Assembly: GCA_023053685.1 (NCBI GenBank)
Contig: JALIGW010000002.1
Span: 167,881,930 to 167,945,929, forward strand
Source: Diadophis punctatus similis
Taxonomy: Eukaryota; Chordata; Lepidosauria; Squamata; Dipsadidae
DNA: 64,000 bases
Direction: 5' to 3'
In this document: in pieces, positions 54,590 through 64,000 of the stretch
How the letters are laid out: each line of letters opens with the position of its first letter
How positions within the stretch are numbered: the first letter of the stretch is position 1
Program-made: the position numbers and the translations under genes
The notes under the pieces: model-generated
What the model saw: the letters and a program-made list of their open reading frames with translations, nothing else
Told to the model about the DNA's origin: nothing
The model's database searches: none

Positions 54590-56740
54590 TCACTAGGTAA
54601 CATGGGCAACATCTTGCCCACACCCTCTTATCTTTCTTGGTAACCTCAACCTATCTCTTATTAATTGGGCCTTAAACAAATGTACAACAGAACCAATACA
54701 TACAACCATGTACAATGCCGTTACTAATCTGGGATTGGTTCAACTAGTTACAAATAACATAAGACTCAGCAACTGCCTTGATCTCATTTTCTGCAATAGT
54801 TTAAACTCAATCTATAGTCTACAAATAAATGAACCCTTTTCCAACAGTGACCACAGCATGATTGACTTCCGTCTCAATTTATGCCCTTACAAAGACGATC
54901 ATAATGACGGGATCCCAAAGTATAACTTCAGAAAAGCCAACTACGATCTCATAACTGATGACCTCTCATTCCTTGATTGGCAAACTCTGTTCACTGGCTG
55001 CAACACTGCCAAGACCATTATAACATTTTTTTGCATGAAGTCAAAAGACTCATCAAACTATACGTACCACTAATAACCCCCAAAACCAGGAAAAACAAAT
55101 TACCCATAACAATAAGGAAACTTCAGTCAAAAAACCCCTCTCTTTGGCGCAAAAACAAAACTGGCTACGTAGGTAACTTCAAAAATCGCTACAAAACCTT
55201 ATGCCGACAGATAAAGGCAAAATGCATCAGTTATCACAGCAAACAAGAGGAAAACCTACTACGCACAAATTCCACTCGGGCCTTCCATAAGTTTGTAAAC
55301 AACAAACTTAAAGGCTCAAGATCCATCCCACCACTAAAGGGTCAAATGGGAAAGACTGTAATGATGAAACTGTTAAGGCCAACCTCTTCAACACATTCTT
55401 CGGTTCAGTCTTTGTAATCAGCAATGGCTCATGCCCCACATTTCCCAATCGTATCACAACAAATTACAACCACCTACTACATGTCGCTTTCGCAGAAGAT
55501 GCCGTTGAAAAGGCACTACGCAACCTAAAGCCATCTCTATCTATTGGCCCTGGTGGATTATGTGCCTATTTCTTTAAAAAGCTCTCAACTACCATAGCAG
55601 AACCTCTTAGCATAATCTAGGAAATATCCTTCAGAACCAGCTCCTTGCCTAACTTATGGTCATTAGCCATGGTTATCCCTATCTTCAAAAAGGGTGTCCC
55701 CAGCCTAGTTGAAAATTACAGACCAATCTCATTATGTTGCATCACCTGCAAAGTCATGGAATCAATCATAAACAAATCCATTACCTTCTACTTAGAGACA
55801 AACAACCTGATCTCCAATAAACAGTTTGGCTTCAGAAAAAAATTGTCCTGCAATCTGCAACTCTTACACTGCAAAAACATATGGATTTCACAACTTGACC
55901 AGGGTAAAGCAATAGACGCAATTATAAATTGTAAAGCTGTAAAGCCTTTGATTCAGTGGTTCACGACAAACTACTTCTAAAACTAAAATCTTATGGCAAT
56001 TCCGGTTTCCTGCATAAGTGGATAGCTGCATTCCTATCAAACAGGCAACAAGTTGTCAAAATAGGAAACGCCCTATCAAACCCTGCACCTGTTAACAGTG
56101 GTGTCCCCCCAAGGAAGTGTTTTAGGACCCACACTTTTTATACTTTACATAAATGACCTTTGCGATCATATTACAAGCAACTGTGTTCTCTTAGCTGATG
56201 ATGTAAAACATTAATACAATCGAGCGAGTCCAGAGATATTTCATGAGAAGAGTCCTCCACTCCTCTGCTCGCAACAAAGTACCTTATACCACCAGATTTG
56301 AAATTTTAGGCTTAGACAACTTAGAAATCCGCCGTCTACGATATGACCTAAGTGTAGCACATAAAATTATCTGCTACAATGTCCTACTTGTCAATGAATA
56401 CTTCAGCTTCAACCACAACAATATACGAGCACACAATAGATACAAACTTATGGTAAACCGTTCCAAACTTGATTGCAGAAAATACGACTTCAGCAACAGA
56501 GTTGTCAATGCCTGGAATGCACTACCTGACTCTGTGGTTTCTTCCCCAAACCCCAAAAACTTTAAACTTAGACTGTCTACTGTCAACTTCACCTCATTCC
56601 TAAGAGGTCCTTAAGGGGCGTGCATAAACGCACCAGTGTGCCTACCGTCCCTGTCCTAATATTCCCTCTTATTCGTATCAATTTCTTGTATTCATAATCA
56701 TGTTTATACTTACCGGTATATCTGTTATCTAATACATGCT
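54590..56740 (+). mobile_element. CR1-type LINE, ORF2 remnant
   Basis: The endonuclease end reads GNLNLSLINWALNKC, then CLDLIFCN and NSDHSMIDFRLN. RT blocks follow: RPISLCCITCKVMESIINKS, NKQFGFRKKLSC and APVNSGVPP. The C-terminal frame at 56243 reads RVLHSSARNKVPYTTRF to FSNRVVNAWNALPDSVV. Several frameshifts and stops, and a deletion around the catalytic YADD region. Confidence 0.88.
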
Positions 56741-56815
56741 TGACAAAACAAACAAACAAACAAACAAACAAATATAAATAAATAAATAAATAAATAAACA
56801 AACAAACAAATAAAT
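56741..56815. repeat. (CAAA)n/(AAAT)n LINE tail
   Basis: Follows atgcttgacaaaa at the 3' end of the CR1-type element. Confidence 0.95.
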
Positions 56816-56870
56816 AATCAAGGCAATCATTGACCCAACTACCCAATGTGCTCTGCTCTGACCTCCATGC

Positions 56871-57489
56871 CAGGGGTGGGTTCCTAATTTTTTTACTACC
56901 ACTCTGTGGGTGTTGCTTGCCAGCCATGTGACCGGATGGGCGTGGGCCTTGGGAGCTTGGTAGCGGCCGGAGAAGCGGGGGGGGCATTGCCCACCCGCAA
57001 TGCAGCCCCCCGCAGCGGGAGCAGCAAGACCGGAGCAGCGGTTCTTCTAGGAGGCTCTGTCCGGCCTGAATGCTTCTCACCATTCGATGATCCTAGGCTC
57101 CTGCCCGTTCCCTCTCCCCTCAGCAGCTCAAGAAGCCTCGAACATGCGAAAATGCCTGGGATCATCACCGCATGTTCGTGGCTTCTCGGACTGCTGAAGG
57201 GAGGGGAATGGAGATAGCTCCTGTCACCCATTCTTTCAGTGTCTCACGCGCTCCCTCAGCCATCTTCCCCTGCTTGGACTCACTGTGGGGTAGGAAGGCA
57301 GCGCATGTGCCGTGCCGGAAGCTCAGCTTCTGGGCATGCGCAGAAGAAATTTTTTAAAAAAAATTAAAAAAAATTTTTTTTAATGGTGGTGCCCAGGCAC
57401 CGGCAACCGACCGCACCGGTACTGTGATGTCACCAGCAGGCCGCTACCGGTGCTATAGAGTGGACCGCACTGGTAGGAACCCACCACTG
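56871..57489. mobile_element. hAT element, family B, 0.6 kb
   Basis: Ends caggggtgggttcctaat and ggaacccaccactg, with a perfect duplication ctccatgc at 56863-56870 and 57490-57497. GC-rich interior. Confidence 0.92.
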
Positions 57490-57559
57490 CTCCATGCCCA
57501 GTGGACAGGACCAAATGTTCAAAGCTTAATCAAAGGCCAACAGGGTTGGGGCTAATCCA

Positions 57560-57800
57560 ACCTGCAGAGCAAAACGTCTATGGAGATTCTCAGTCATCCA
57601 ATTCATGGTTGTCCCAAGAGTTGCCTTTTTCCAAGAGGCAATTAAACTTTCTGGTTTTTCTTTGAAGACGTTTCGCTTCTCATCCAAAAAGCTTCTTCAG
57701 CTCTCATCCAAGAAGCTTCTCATCCAAGAAGCTTCCTGAATGAGAAACGAAACACCTTCAAAGAAAAACCAGAAAGTCCAGTTGCCTCTTGAAAAAAGCA
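57560..57800. repeat. Dispersed repeat (gaagacgtttcgcttctcatcc), head to head
   Basis: Two inverted partial copies meet at runs of gcttcttcagctctcatccaag. A third copy lies at about 59910-60010. A common squamate interspersed repeat whose family I cannot name. Confidence 0.6.
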
Positions 57801-58580
57801 CCTTTTAGACTTCCAAAGAGCAAGGACCATGACAGAAACAACTCTCTTCTTGAGCCCCACCAGATGGCACTCTTTCATAGACAACCAAGCTAAACTAAGC
57901 AAATGGGAGGACAGGTCTCTGCATTCCACTGGAGCCCAGCCCTTGGCATGCAATTCAAAGCCTGGTGTGGCCCTCAGTCTGACTGTTGTTCACTCCTGAC
58001 CTAACTCAATCATCCCGCAATTTATTCTCAGTAAAATAGGAGGAAGGCTGGATCCTTGAGAGGCTTCCACTCTGTCTCTTTGCATGGCATTCAAATAATT
58101 CCACACTTGCAGGATCTCATATCTTCATCTGTGGGTAGCAGTTGATAAGGTTTATTTCTAGCTCAGTTTGCAGTATAGCTAAAACTGAAGAAAAAAGTCA
58201 TTTCATCTGTTCTCCTATTGGTGGAACTCTTTCCTTAACCTGATTCTTGATTCCTTGGCCTCTAACATTCATTTCCCTCCTCTGTCTCCCTTTCTTGCAG
58301 ATGTATAGAGCTTCAGCATCCCATTCTTGGATGGTCTCTCCACCTAAGCTATTTTCAGACTCCATAACAATGTGCAGTCAGAGTTGCAAAAATGCTAACC
58401 TGGATTCCTATCACTATTAAAATGTGCATGTGCCACAGAGACATGGTATCTTTACAGTCAGGAAAGTTCTTGTAACAATCATTCAGAATTTGGCTTTGGT
58501 TTTGCAAATAGTCAAAGGCATATAACATCTATTGAGAACATGGAGGGGGGTGACATTGACTGCTTGTATGCAACAGAATA
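57800..58580. other. Unassigned intergenic sequence
   Basis: Mixed composition, no ORF or repeat ends recognised. Confidence 0.4.
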
Positions 58581-58584
58581 ACCG

Positions 58585-58637
58585 AAGGGACCTTGGAGGT
58601 CTTCTATCCAAACCTCTGCTCAAGCAGGAGGCCCTAT
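58585..58637 (-). mobile_element. CR1-tailed SINE or CR1 3' fragment, antisense
   Basis: Gaccttggaggtcttctatcc and ctgctcaagcaggaggccct are the reverse complement of the CR1-like tail. Confidence 0.65.
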
Positions 58638-59050
58638 ACCCGTGATGGCGAACCTATGGCACGTGTGCCACAGATGGCACCTGGAGCCATTTTGCCTGGC
58701 ACACGGGTTTCCGGCACACACGTGCACAATGGCCAGCTAGTCTTCTGGTTACTGGCGTGCATATGCACATGACGATCAGCTGGCTTTCCTGCAGGCGGCT
58801 GTGCCAGAAACCGGAAGATCAGCCAGCCAGCTGATTGTTGCACACGCATGCGCACCAGTAACCAGAAGACTAGCTGCCCGGTGCGCATGTGTGCGCCGAA
58901 AACAGGAAGTTTATTTCCCAGTGCGCACATGCCACTGGGCAGCTCCTCTTAGCGGGCATGCGCAATAATCATACCATCAATGCCCAGTGACCAGGATCCA
59001 TGTTGGAGGCCCTTCGTGTCGGCAAAGCAGCACTGCCTCTTTGCCTGCGC
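58638..59050. mobile_element. hAT left end (same family as 7462-7883)
   Basis: Gtgatggcgaacctatggca matches one end of that family and is followed by inverted gcacatgcgcac words. The matching right end was not found nearby, so the element is truncated or rearranged by the foldback that follows. Confidence 0.6.
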
Positions 59051-59054
59051 TGCT

Positions 59055-59803
59055 GCCTCTTTGCAGAGGCGGCAGTGGCTCCTCCTCCTCCTGCCAGCCT
59101 TGCTGTAAACCTTGGGTTTTGCCTTACCAGTGGGGGGGAGAGAAAGGTCCTGGTGGGGGGAACCCTCTTTGCAGAGGTAGCAGTGGCTCCTCCTCCTCCT
59201 GCCAGCCTCACAGTAAACCTCAGGGTTTGCCTTACCGAGGGGGGGAGAATGGTCCTGGTGGTGGTGGAGGGAACATCTGTGGTGCCAGTGACTGCAGCCA
59301 CGTTCCGGAGAAGCCCCGTTGGAGCGCCAATCAGCTGTGTGCATGGTGGCAGCTAGTTCAAGAAAAGCGGGATGCCAGACGCTCAGCTCTGCAGCTCCGA
59401 CAAACTTTGCACCGGCAAAGTTATGTAGGCAAGTCCTGCGCCATGCCAGCATGCTGGAAATCACCTGACCGGCTCCGCATGGCTGCAGAGCTGAGCGTCT
59501 GGCATCCTGTTTCTCTTGCGTTGGCCGCCACCATGCACACAGCTGATCGGCAGTCCAACAGGGCTTCTCTGGAGCATGGCTGCAGTCACTGGCACCACGG
59601 ATGTTACCCCCCTCCAAACCAGGACCTTTCTCCCCCCCATAAGGCAAACCCCGAGGTTTACAGCGAGGCTGGCAGGAGAAGGAACCACCACTGCCTCTGC
59701 AAAAAGAGGGTTTCCCCCCCACCAGGACTTTTCTCTCCCCCCCGTAAGGCAAACCCCGAGGTTTACAGTGAGGCTGGCAGGAGGAGGAGGAGCCACCACT
59801 TTT
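59055..59803. repeat. 750-bp foldback with about 340-bp arms
   Basis: Left arm 59055 to about 59396, right arm about 59478 to 59803, roughly 90% alike by eye in inverted orientation. Spacer about 80 nt. Each arm contains a partial tandem duplication of a block with ggctcctcctcctcctgccag and gtaaacctcggggtttgcc. ORFs on both strands mirror each other and are not genes. Confidence 0.9.
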
Positions 59804-60126
59804 AGAGAGTCGTTAAGGCCACCTGGAGGTTTATCTGTGTCATCAGGGTCACCTGGGTGGTGCAAATGGGTCTGTTTGCAAGGGGTATAAATCCTTCCAT
59901 TGCCCACCATCCAGTCAGAGCTGAAGAAGCTTCTTGGATGAGAAGTGAAACATCTTCAAAGAAAAACCAGAAAGCCCAGATCCCTCTTGAAAAAGCACCT
60001 TTGGGACAAACATGACGTAGATGACTGAAACTCTCCATAGATATTAAAATAAATATTAACACTCTAAGTGCTAAAAGAGATGGAGGTGACCTCAAACATA
60101 GTGACTTCTCCTCTAAAATGTTATAG

Positions 60127-60550
60127 CAGGGGTGTCAAACTCAAGGTCCGCGGGCCAGAGTGGCCCGTGGAGTGCTTAAGTATTAAATATTAAATATCAA
60201 AGGACCGGCCCGTGGTGCCTCTGCCAGCCGAAATGGGCCATGGAGGTGGTGGTGCATGCAACACATTTTTGGCCAGCAGAGTGCTTCTGGAGGCCGGGGA
60301 GGCCAAAAATGGGCTGCGGGGGGCAAGCAGGGCCTCTGCGTGGCCCATTTTTGGCCAGCAGAGTGCTTCTGGAGGCTGGGAAGTACTGTGGAAAGAAAGA
60401 ACAGAAGGGGAAAAGCGCATCTTGAGCCTGTGTCAAATGCCCACCATGACCACCCTCACCCCCACCACCCCTGCCACCCCCACCCCCGGCCCTCCAAGGT
60501 CAAATGTAACCCTGATGTGGCCCTCAATGAAATCAAGTTTGACACCCCTG
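60127..60550. mobile_element. hAT element (CAGGGGTGTCAAACTC ends)
   Basis: Ends caggggtgtcaaactca and atcaagtttgacacccctg, with flanking tgttatag (60119-60126) and tgttacag (60551-60558), 7 of 8. Same family as the 25170-25290 copy. Confidence 0.9.
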
Positions 60551-60559
60551 TGTTACAGG

Positions 60560-61290
60560 ATTAAGTCCAAATCCTCCTTTAAATATCAAAATCCAAACAG
60601 AAGATTTAATAGGGTGTGGGAAGAATGGGGTGATACCTTCAGCTTTGAAGGAGGATGTGGTGCATACTCTTCTCAAGGGGCCACTGCTGGACCCAACCAT
60701 CCTAGACATTTTCTGAAGTTTTGGCTAACCCCAACCCTCAATATCTTATTTTTTCTCTCCAAGAAGCTTCTTCAGTTCTGACTAGTGGGGAAATTTTACT
60801 TTATACTGTTTCTCCTTTACTCATGAAAATGCGGTACCCATCCCATCTTTGCAATTTTACAAAGACTAGATTCAAGCACTTTAAAATCCAAAGGACGGAA
60901 ATAAAACTTAAAGGAAAGCTTCAAAAGGCATTTTGCTCAATATTTATTTTGCTTTTGGAAAAAGTAAAACAATTTTACACATTCACTATTTATTTACTTA
61001 CAAACCGAACACATTCATTTCAGTTTAAATACATTACAAAGTCAGTGTAAATACAAATATGCATCAATATATAGTTAGAATTAAATCTGGAAAGTCGACA
61101 ACAGCAGTAATAAACTAAAAGGGAGCAATGAGATTTAAAAATGCCAATGACATAATGAAAATAAAGAGAGTCTTTCTGAATGTTTGGGTGGATCACAAAC
61201 TACACGTAAGCCAACAGCGTCAGAGTTCCACGGAAGATCAAATGCAGCCTTAAAAGAACTGTGGTGCCATGTTCAAGAGGAGCTATTGTT
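60560..61290. other. Unassigned intergenic sequence
   Basis: AT-rich toward the right, with a fragment of the gaagcttcttcag repeat near 60765. No gene seen. Confidence 0.4.
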
Positions 61291-61770
61291 CTTATTTCAA
61301 TTAGACTGCATCTAGAATACTGCATCCATGTCTAGTGAACCCATTTAAAGAAGGACATTGGCAAGCTGGAACATGTCCAGAGCAGAAGAAGCAAGTTCTG
61401 CCCAAACATCAAAGGCCCATAAGGAAAAAACTTTCAGAAATGGTTGGAGGTATTGGATAGATTTAGCCTGAAAAAGAGTGATGAGGAGACACAATAGCTA
61501 TCTTGGTATCGTCTGACAGGTGGTCATCTGGACAAAAGGGGAAGAAATGTTCAGACTTCATCCAGAAGACAGGATAAGAAACAGCGGATTTTAACTGAAC
61601 TTCAGAAGAAATTTCCCAAGAGAAAAGGTGGTCAGATATCAGCCTTGGAGGTGATGGCCTTTCCTTTGACACAGGGGCTTAGACAGAAGCCGGAAGACCA
61701 TCTTAATGTGCTATAGTAGTGGATGCCCACAATGGACAATGGTCAGGCTAGATGATCTTTATTGCTCTGC
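61290..61770 (+). mobile_element. Old CR1-type LINE 3' fragment
   Basis: Contains gactgcatctagaatactgc-atccatgtc, acacaatagctatcttggta and a final gtcaggctagatgatcttta, in the order found in the CR1 3' region at 41790-40160. Frames are broken. Confidence 0.6.
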
Positions 61771-62336
61771 TAGTCTTTACATTCTCTAGTTTTAGGAACA
61801 CAAAGAACTTAAATATTAATTACTACCCATGTAAATCTTACGATTTGGGGTTTCATGAAAACATCCCTCATCTGGAAGAATACATAATATGCCTAGCGGT
61901 AGAACAAAAGAATACGGCATTGTTATTTTTAAAAACACATTCACAGCGATTTATAAATACATTAAAAATGAGTACAATAAATAATCTGAATCAGTAAAAT
62001 AGCCCCCCAAGAAATCAATTTATAAATATTATAAACTATTTGTAACACAAGATTCTTATCCATTTACATGATTTGTATATCGATAACTTATAATATTTAT
62101 AAATACTATAAATATGTGCAATGAAATACATAAATATTAAATCCTGTCCCAGTATGACCTAGGTTTACCATTACTAAGAACATTTCCCGTTTCAGGAGGA
62201 ACTCTGTGCATTATTTTATTCAAGCACAGATTTGTTCTCTATTCAGGATCAAAAAAACCATTTACCATAGAATATGTAACATTAAATATATTAAACAGAA
62301 CATAAATAAATTCAACAACCTGAACCAAATTTGCAC
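61771..62336. other. Unassigned AT-rich sequence
   Basis: No repeat ends recognised. Could be distal 3' UTR of the second cytokine gene, or intergenic. Confidence 0.35.
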
Positions 62337-62400
62337 CAAAGACAAATTCCTTGTGTGCCCAATCACACTTGGCCAATAAAGAATTCCATTCTATTATATT
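62337..62400 (+). mobile_element. LINE 3' terminus (aataaagaattc tail)
   Basis: Ttccttgtgtgcccaatcac followed by acttggccaataaagaattc and (ATTCT)-like repeats, a familiar squamate LINE end. Confidence 0.55.
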
Positions 62401-62742
62401 CTAAACTGCTAAATGGAAATCCATTCTGAAATCCGTCCCTCATTTTGAATGACAGCATTAGGATCTGCCCTAAAGCGAATCAATGGTGATGCTGGGTTGT
62501 GAGGCAGGCAGCAAAGGGGAGGGGAAGTTCAACAATTCTGAGAAGGGCTGTTGTAGTATGATAGCAATAAAGGAACGGGGTGGGGGGGTTGCATCAATGG
62601 TTCAACATGCTCACTGGCTACCTATCAATGGCATTTGGCTGCAGGGGAACAGACCATCAGCATATACTTGGCTATGCATTGCATCTATCCTCATGAGCTA
62701 TCTGCCATAACAAAGGAAGAAAGTGAAAATACAATACAGGTA

Positions 62743-63470
62743 GTCCTTGACTTACAGCCATTCATTTAATGACCATTCGAAGTTACAGCGGCACTGGAAA
62801 AAGTGATCTTATGATCCTTTTCCACTGTTACAACCAGGGGTGACATTCAAATTTTCCCCCTACCAGTTCTGTGGGTGGGGCTTGGTGGGCGTGGCCAAGC
62901 CAAGCCACGCCCACCAGCCATGCCCACAGAACCGACAGAAAAATTTGGCCAAGTCTTCTAGCGTTCAACCTGGCGACTTCTCGCTTCCTTCTCATGTTTG
63001 CTCTGTGTGTATGAGCCCGTGAAGGAGAAGAGAAGGAGCGAGTGGGAGGGGCAGGGAGGGGAGGGGCCAGTCAGTGGTGCAATTTACCAGTTCTCCAATC
63101 GCCGCCACCAGTTCTATAGAACCTGTCCGAACCTGCTGAATTTCACCCCTGGTTACAACCGTTGCAGCATTCCCATGGTCACGTGGTCAAAATTCAGACG
63201 CTTGGAAACTGACTCACATTTTTATGACCGTTGTAGTGTCCCGGGGTCACGTGATCTCTTTTTGTGACCTTCTGACAAACCTAGTCAATGGGAAAACCAG
63301 GTTCACTTGACAACTGGGTTACTGATTTAACAACTGCAGTGATTCATTTAACAGCTGCGGCAAGAAAGGTCATAAAATGGAGCAAAATTAACTTAGCAAG
63401 TGCCTCACTTAGCAACAAAAAATTTGGATTCAATTGCGGATATAAGTCGAGGACTACCCATACATGTGGA
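62743..63470. mobile_element. MITE family A, split by a hAT
   Basis: Left end acaggtagtccttgacttac, right end ataagtcgaggactaccc. The middle is displaced by the hAT at 62835-63151. Together the two halves restore the family A order. Confidence 0.85.
62835..63151. mobile_element. hAT element, family B, inside family A
   Basis: Ends caggggtgacattcaaat and ctgaatttcacccctg, with a perfect duplication gttacaac at 62827-62834 and 63152-63159. Confidence 0.93.
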
Positions 63471-63511
63471 AGCTGCCAGTGTATATCTGCATTTAAATTA
63501 CAAGAATGTGA

Positions 63512-63523
63512 CTAAATAAATTA
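63512..63523 (-). promoter_or_regulatory. AU-rich element in putative 3' UTR of the second cytokine
   Basis: Minus strand TAATTTATTTAG, about 150 nt past the stop at 63671. Identical to the 12-mer downstream of IL4. Confidence 0.45.
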
Positions 63524-63670
63524 ATGGCCGTATTTGTTCAGAATATTTTTAAAAAGAGAAAACTTGAATGACATTTGATCGTTAGTAAAATATCAAGTGC
63601 TGTGTTTCCGCTAAAAAGATGTTGTGGGATTCTCACTACAAAATAGATCTTCTCCATGTAGTGTTGTTCA

Positions 63671-63802
63671 TTAAGCAATGTTCAGTCTAACCCCTTTCCT
63701 CTTTCTGGTTGCACATATTCTATAAAATCTGTCAAGGTAAAACAGCATTTTTGAGCAGAAATCCTTCAAATGGATAAAATTTCCCTTCGGAGTGCATTTG
63801 TC
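63671..63802 (-). CDS. IL13: IL-13-like cytokine, terminal exon only
   Basis: After a pyrimidine-rich acceptor (ctacatttcttttaaag) the minus strand encodes 43 residues, starting DKCTPKGNFIHLKDFC, with a helix KMLFYLDRFYRIC and a basic tail, then TAA. Cysteines at exon positions 3, 16 and 30 coincide exactly with those of IL4 exon 4 in this window, and LKDFC/MKEFC and RFYRIC/RLYNRC align. The phase-0 start and same orientation about 29 kb upstream of IL4 fit the mammalian IL13 position. Upstream exons must lie beyond the window edge; none was found before it. The C-terminal basic extension of 13 residues is absent from IL4. The alternative is a second IL4 copy. Confidence 0.75.
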   Translation of the reverse strand, partial: DKCTPKGNFIHLKDFCSKMLFYLDRFYRICATRKRKGVRLNIA

Positions 63803-63947
63803 CTTTAAAAGAAATGTAGAAAAGAGTTTAAATTAGTAAATCTTTTCCTAGAATATTCTGACCAACTATATAAAGAGGTAAAATTGACAACAATTTACAT
63901 TCTTCTAGTTTAAAGGAATTTTTTAAACCTGGAAGCCGGCATCTGCT

Positions 63948-64000
63948 TTCAGAGTACCGGTAGCCCTCGACGTATGACCACAATTGAGGCCAGAATTTAT
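63948..64000 (-). mobile_element. MITE family A end, cut by window edge
   Basis: Accggtagccctcgacgtatgaccacaattgagg matches the family A terminus. Lies in the last intron of the second cytokine gene. Confidence 0.7.

Noticed and set aside
54708..56614. Series of ORFs considered as a host gene
   Set aside because: Endonuclease and reverse-transcriptase motifs in order identify a decayed CR1-type LINE.
58949..59805. 267- and 272-aa ORFs on opposite strands
   Set aside because: Mirror translations of a foldback; each strand reads the same low-complexity sequence.

Overview
Vertebrate nuclear DNA, almost certainly a squamate reptile and most likely a snake. It is an intron-rich gene in an AT-rich, repeat-dense background that carries BovB-, CR1-, L2- and L1-type LINE remnants, tRNA-derived SINEs with Sauria-SINE-like or CR1-like parts, many short hAT-type DNA transposons with 8-bp target duplications, and long (GATA)n, (GAAA)n and (AAAT)n tracts. 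The taxon is inferred from repeat content only. There are no bacterial features, CRISPR arrays or operons.

Layout. (1) 1-25.9 kb, + strand: KIF3A from exon 2 to its 3' UTR, with all 18 exons after the first. The start codon (about two codons, exon 1) lies before the window. The product is the motor subunit of heterotrimeric kinesin-2, which drives anterograde intraflagellar transport. It includes a 72-nt serine-rich cassette exon and a 9-nt microexon, which together match the known mammalian splice variation. (2) 25.9-30.0 kb: intergenic, with a SPIN-like hAT and a (GATA)n tract. (3) 30.0-34.6 kb, - strand: a complete four-exon, all-phase-0 cytokine gene convergent with KIF3A, read as IL4. 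The predicted secreted protein has 142 aa and 8 cysteines, and a TATA box lies about 65 bp upstream of its ATG. (4) 34.7-63.6 kb: about 29 kb of mostly nested transposons. One is a 2.2-kb hAT-like element that carries the first coding exon of an RSPH14-like ciliary gene together with a promoter-proximal X-box. (5) 63.67-63.80 kb, - strand: the terminal exon of a second cytokine with the same cysteine spacing as the IL4 terminal exon. Its position and orientation fit IL13; its other exons lie beyond the right edge.

The order KIF3A (+) - IL4 (-) - IL13 (-) is the conserved type-2 cytokine synteny of amniotes. The two cytokine genes are divergent, easily missed paralogues. KIF3A is a housekeeping and ciliary neighbour rather than a functional partner. 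No intact transposase, reverse transcriptase or viral gene was found; all mobile-element ORFs seen are broken.
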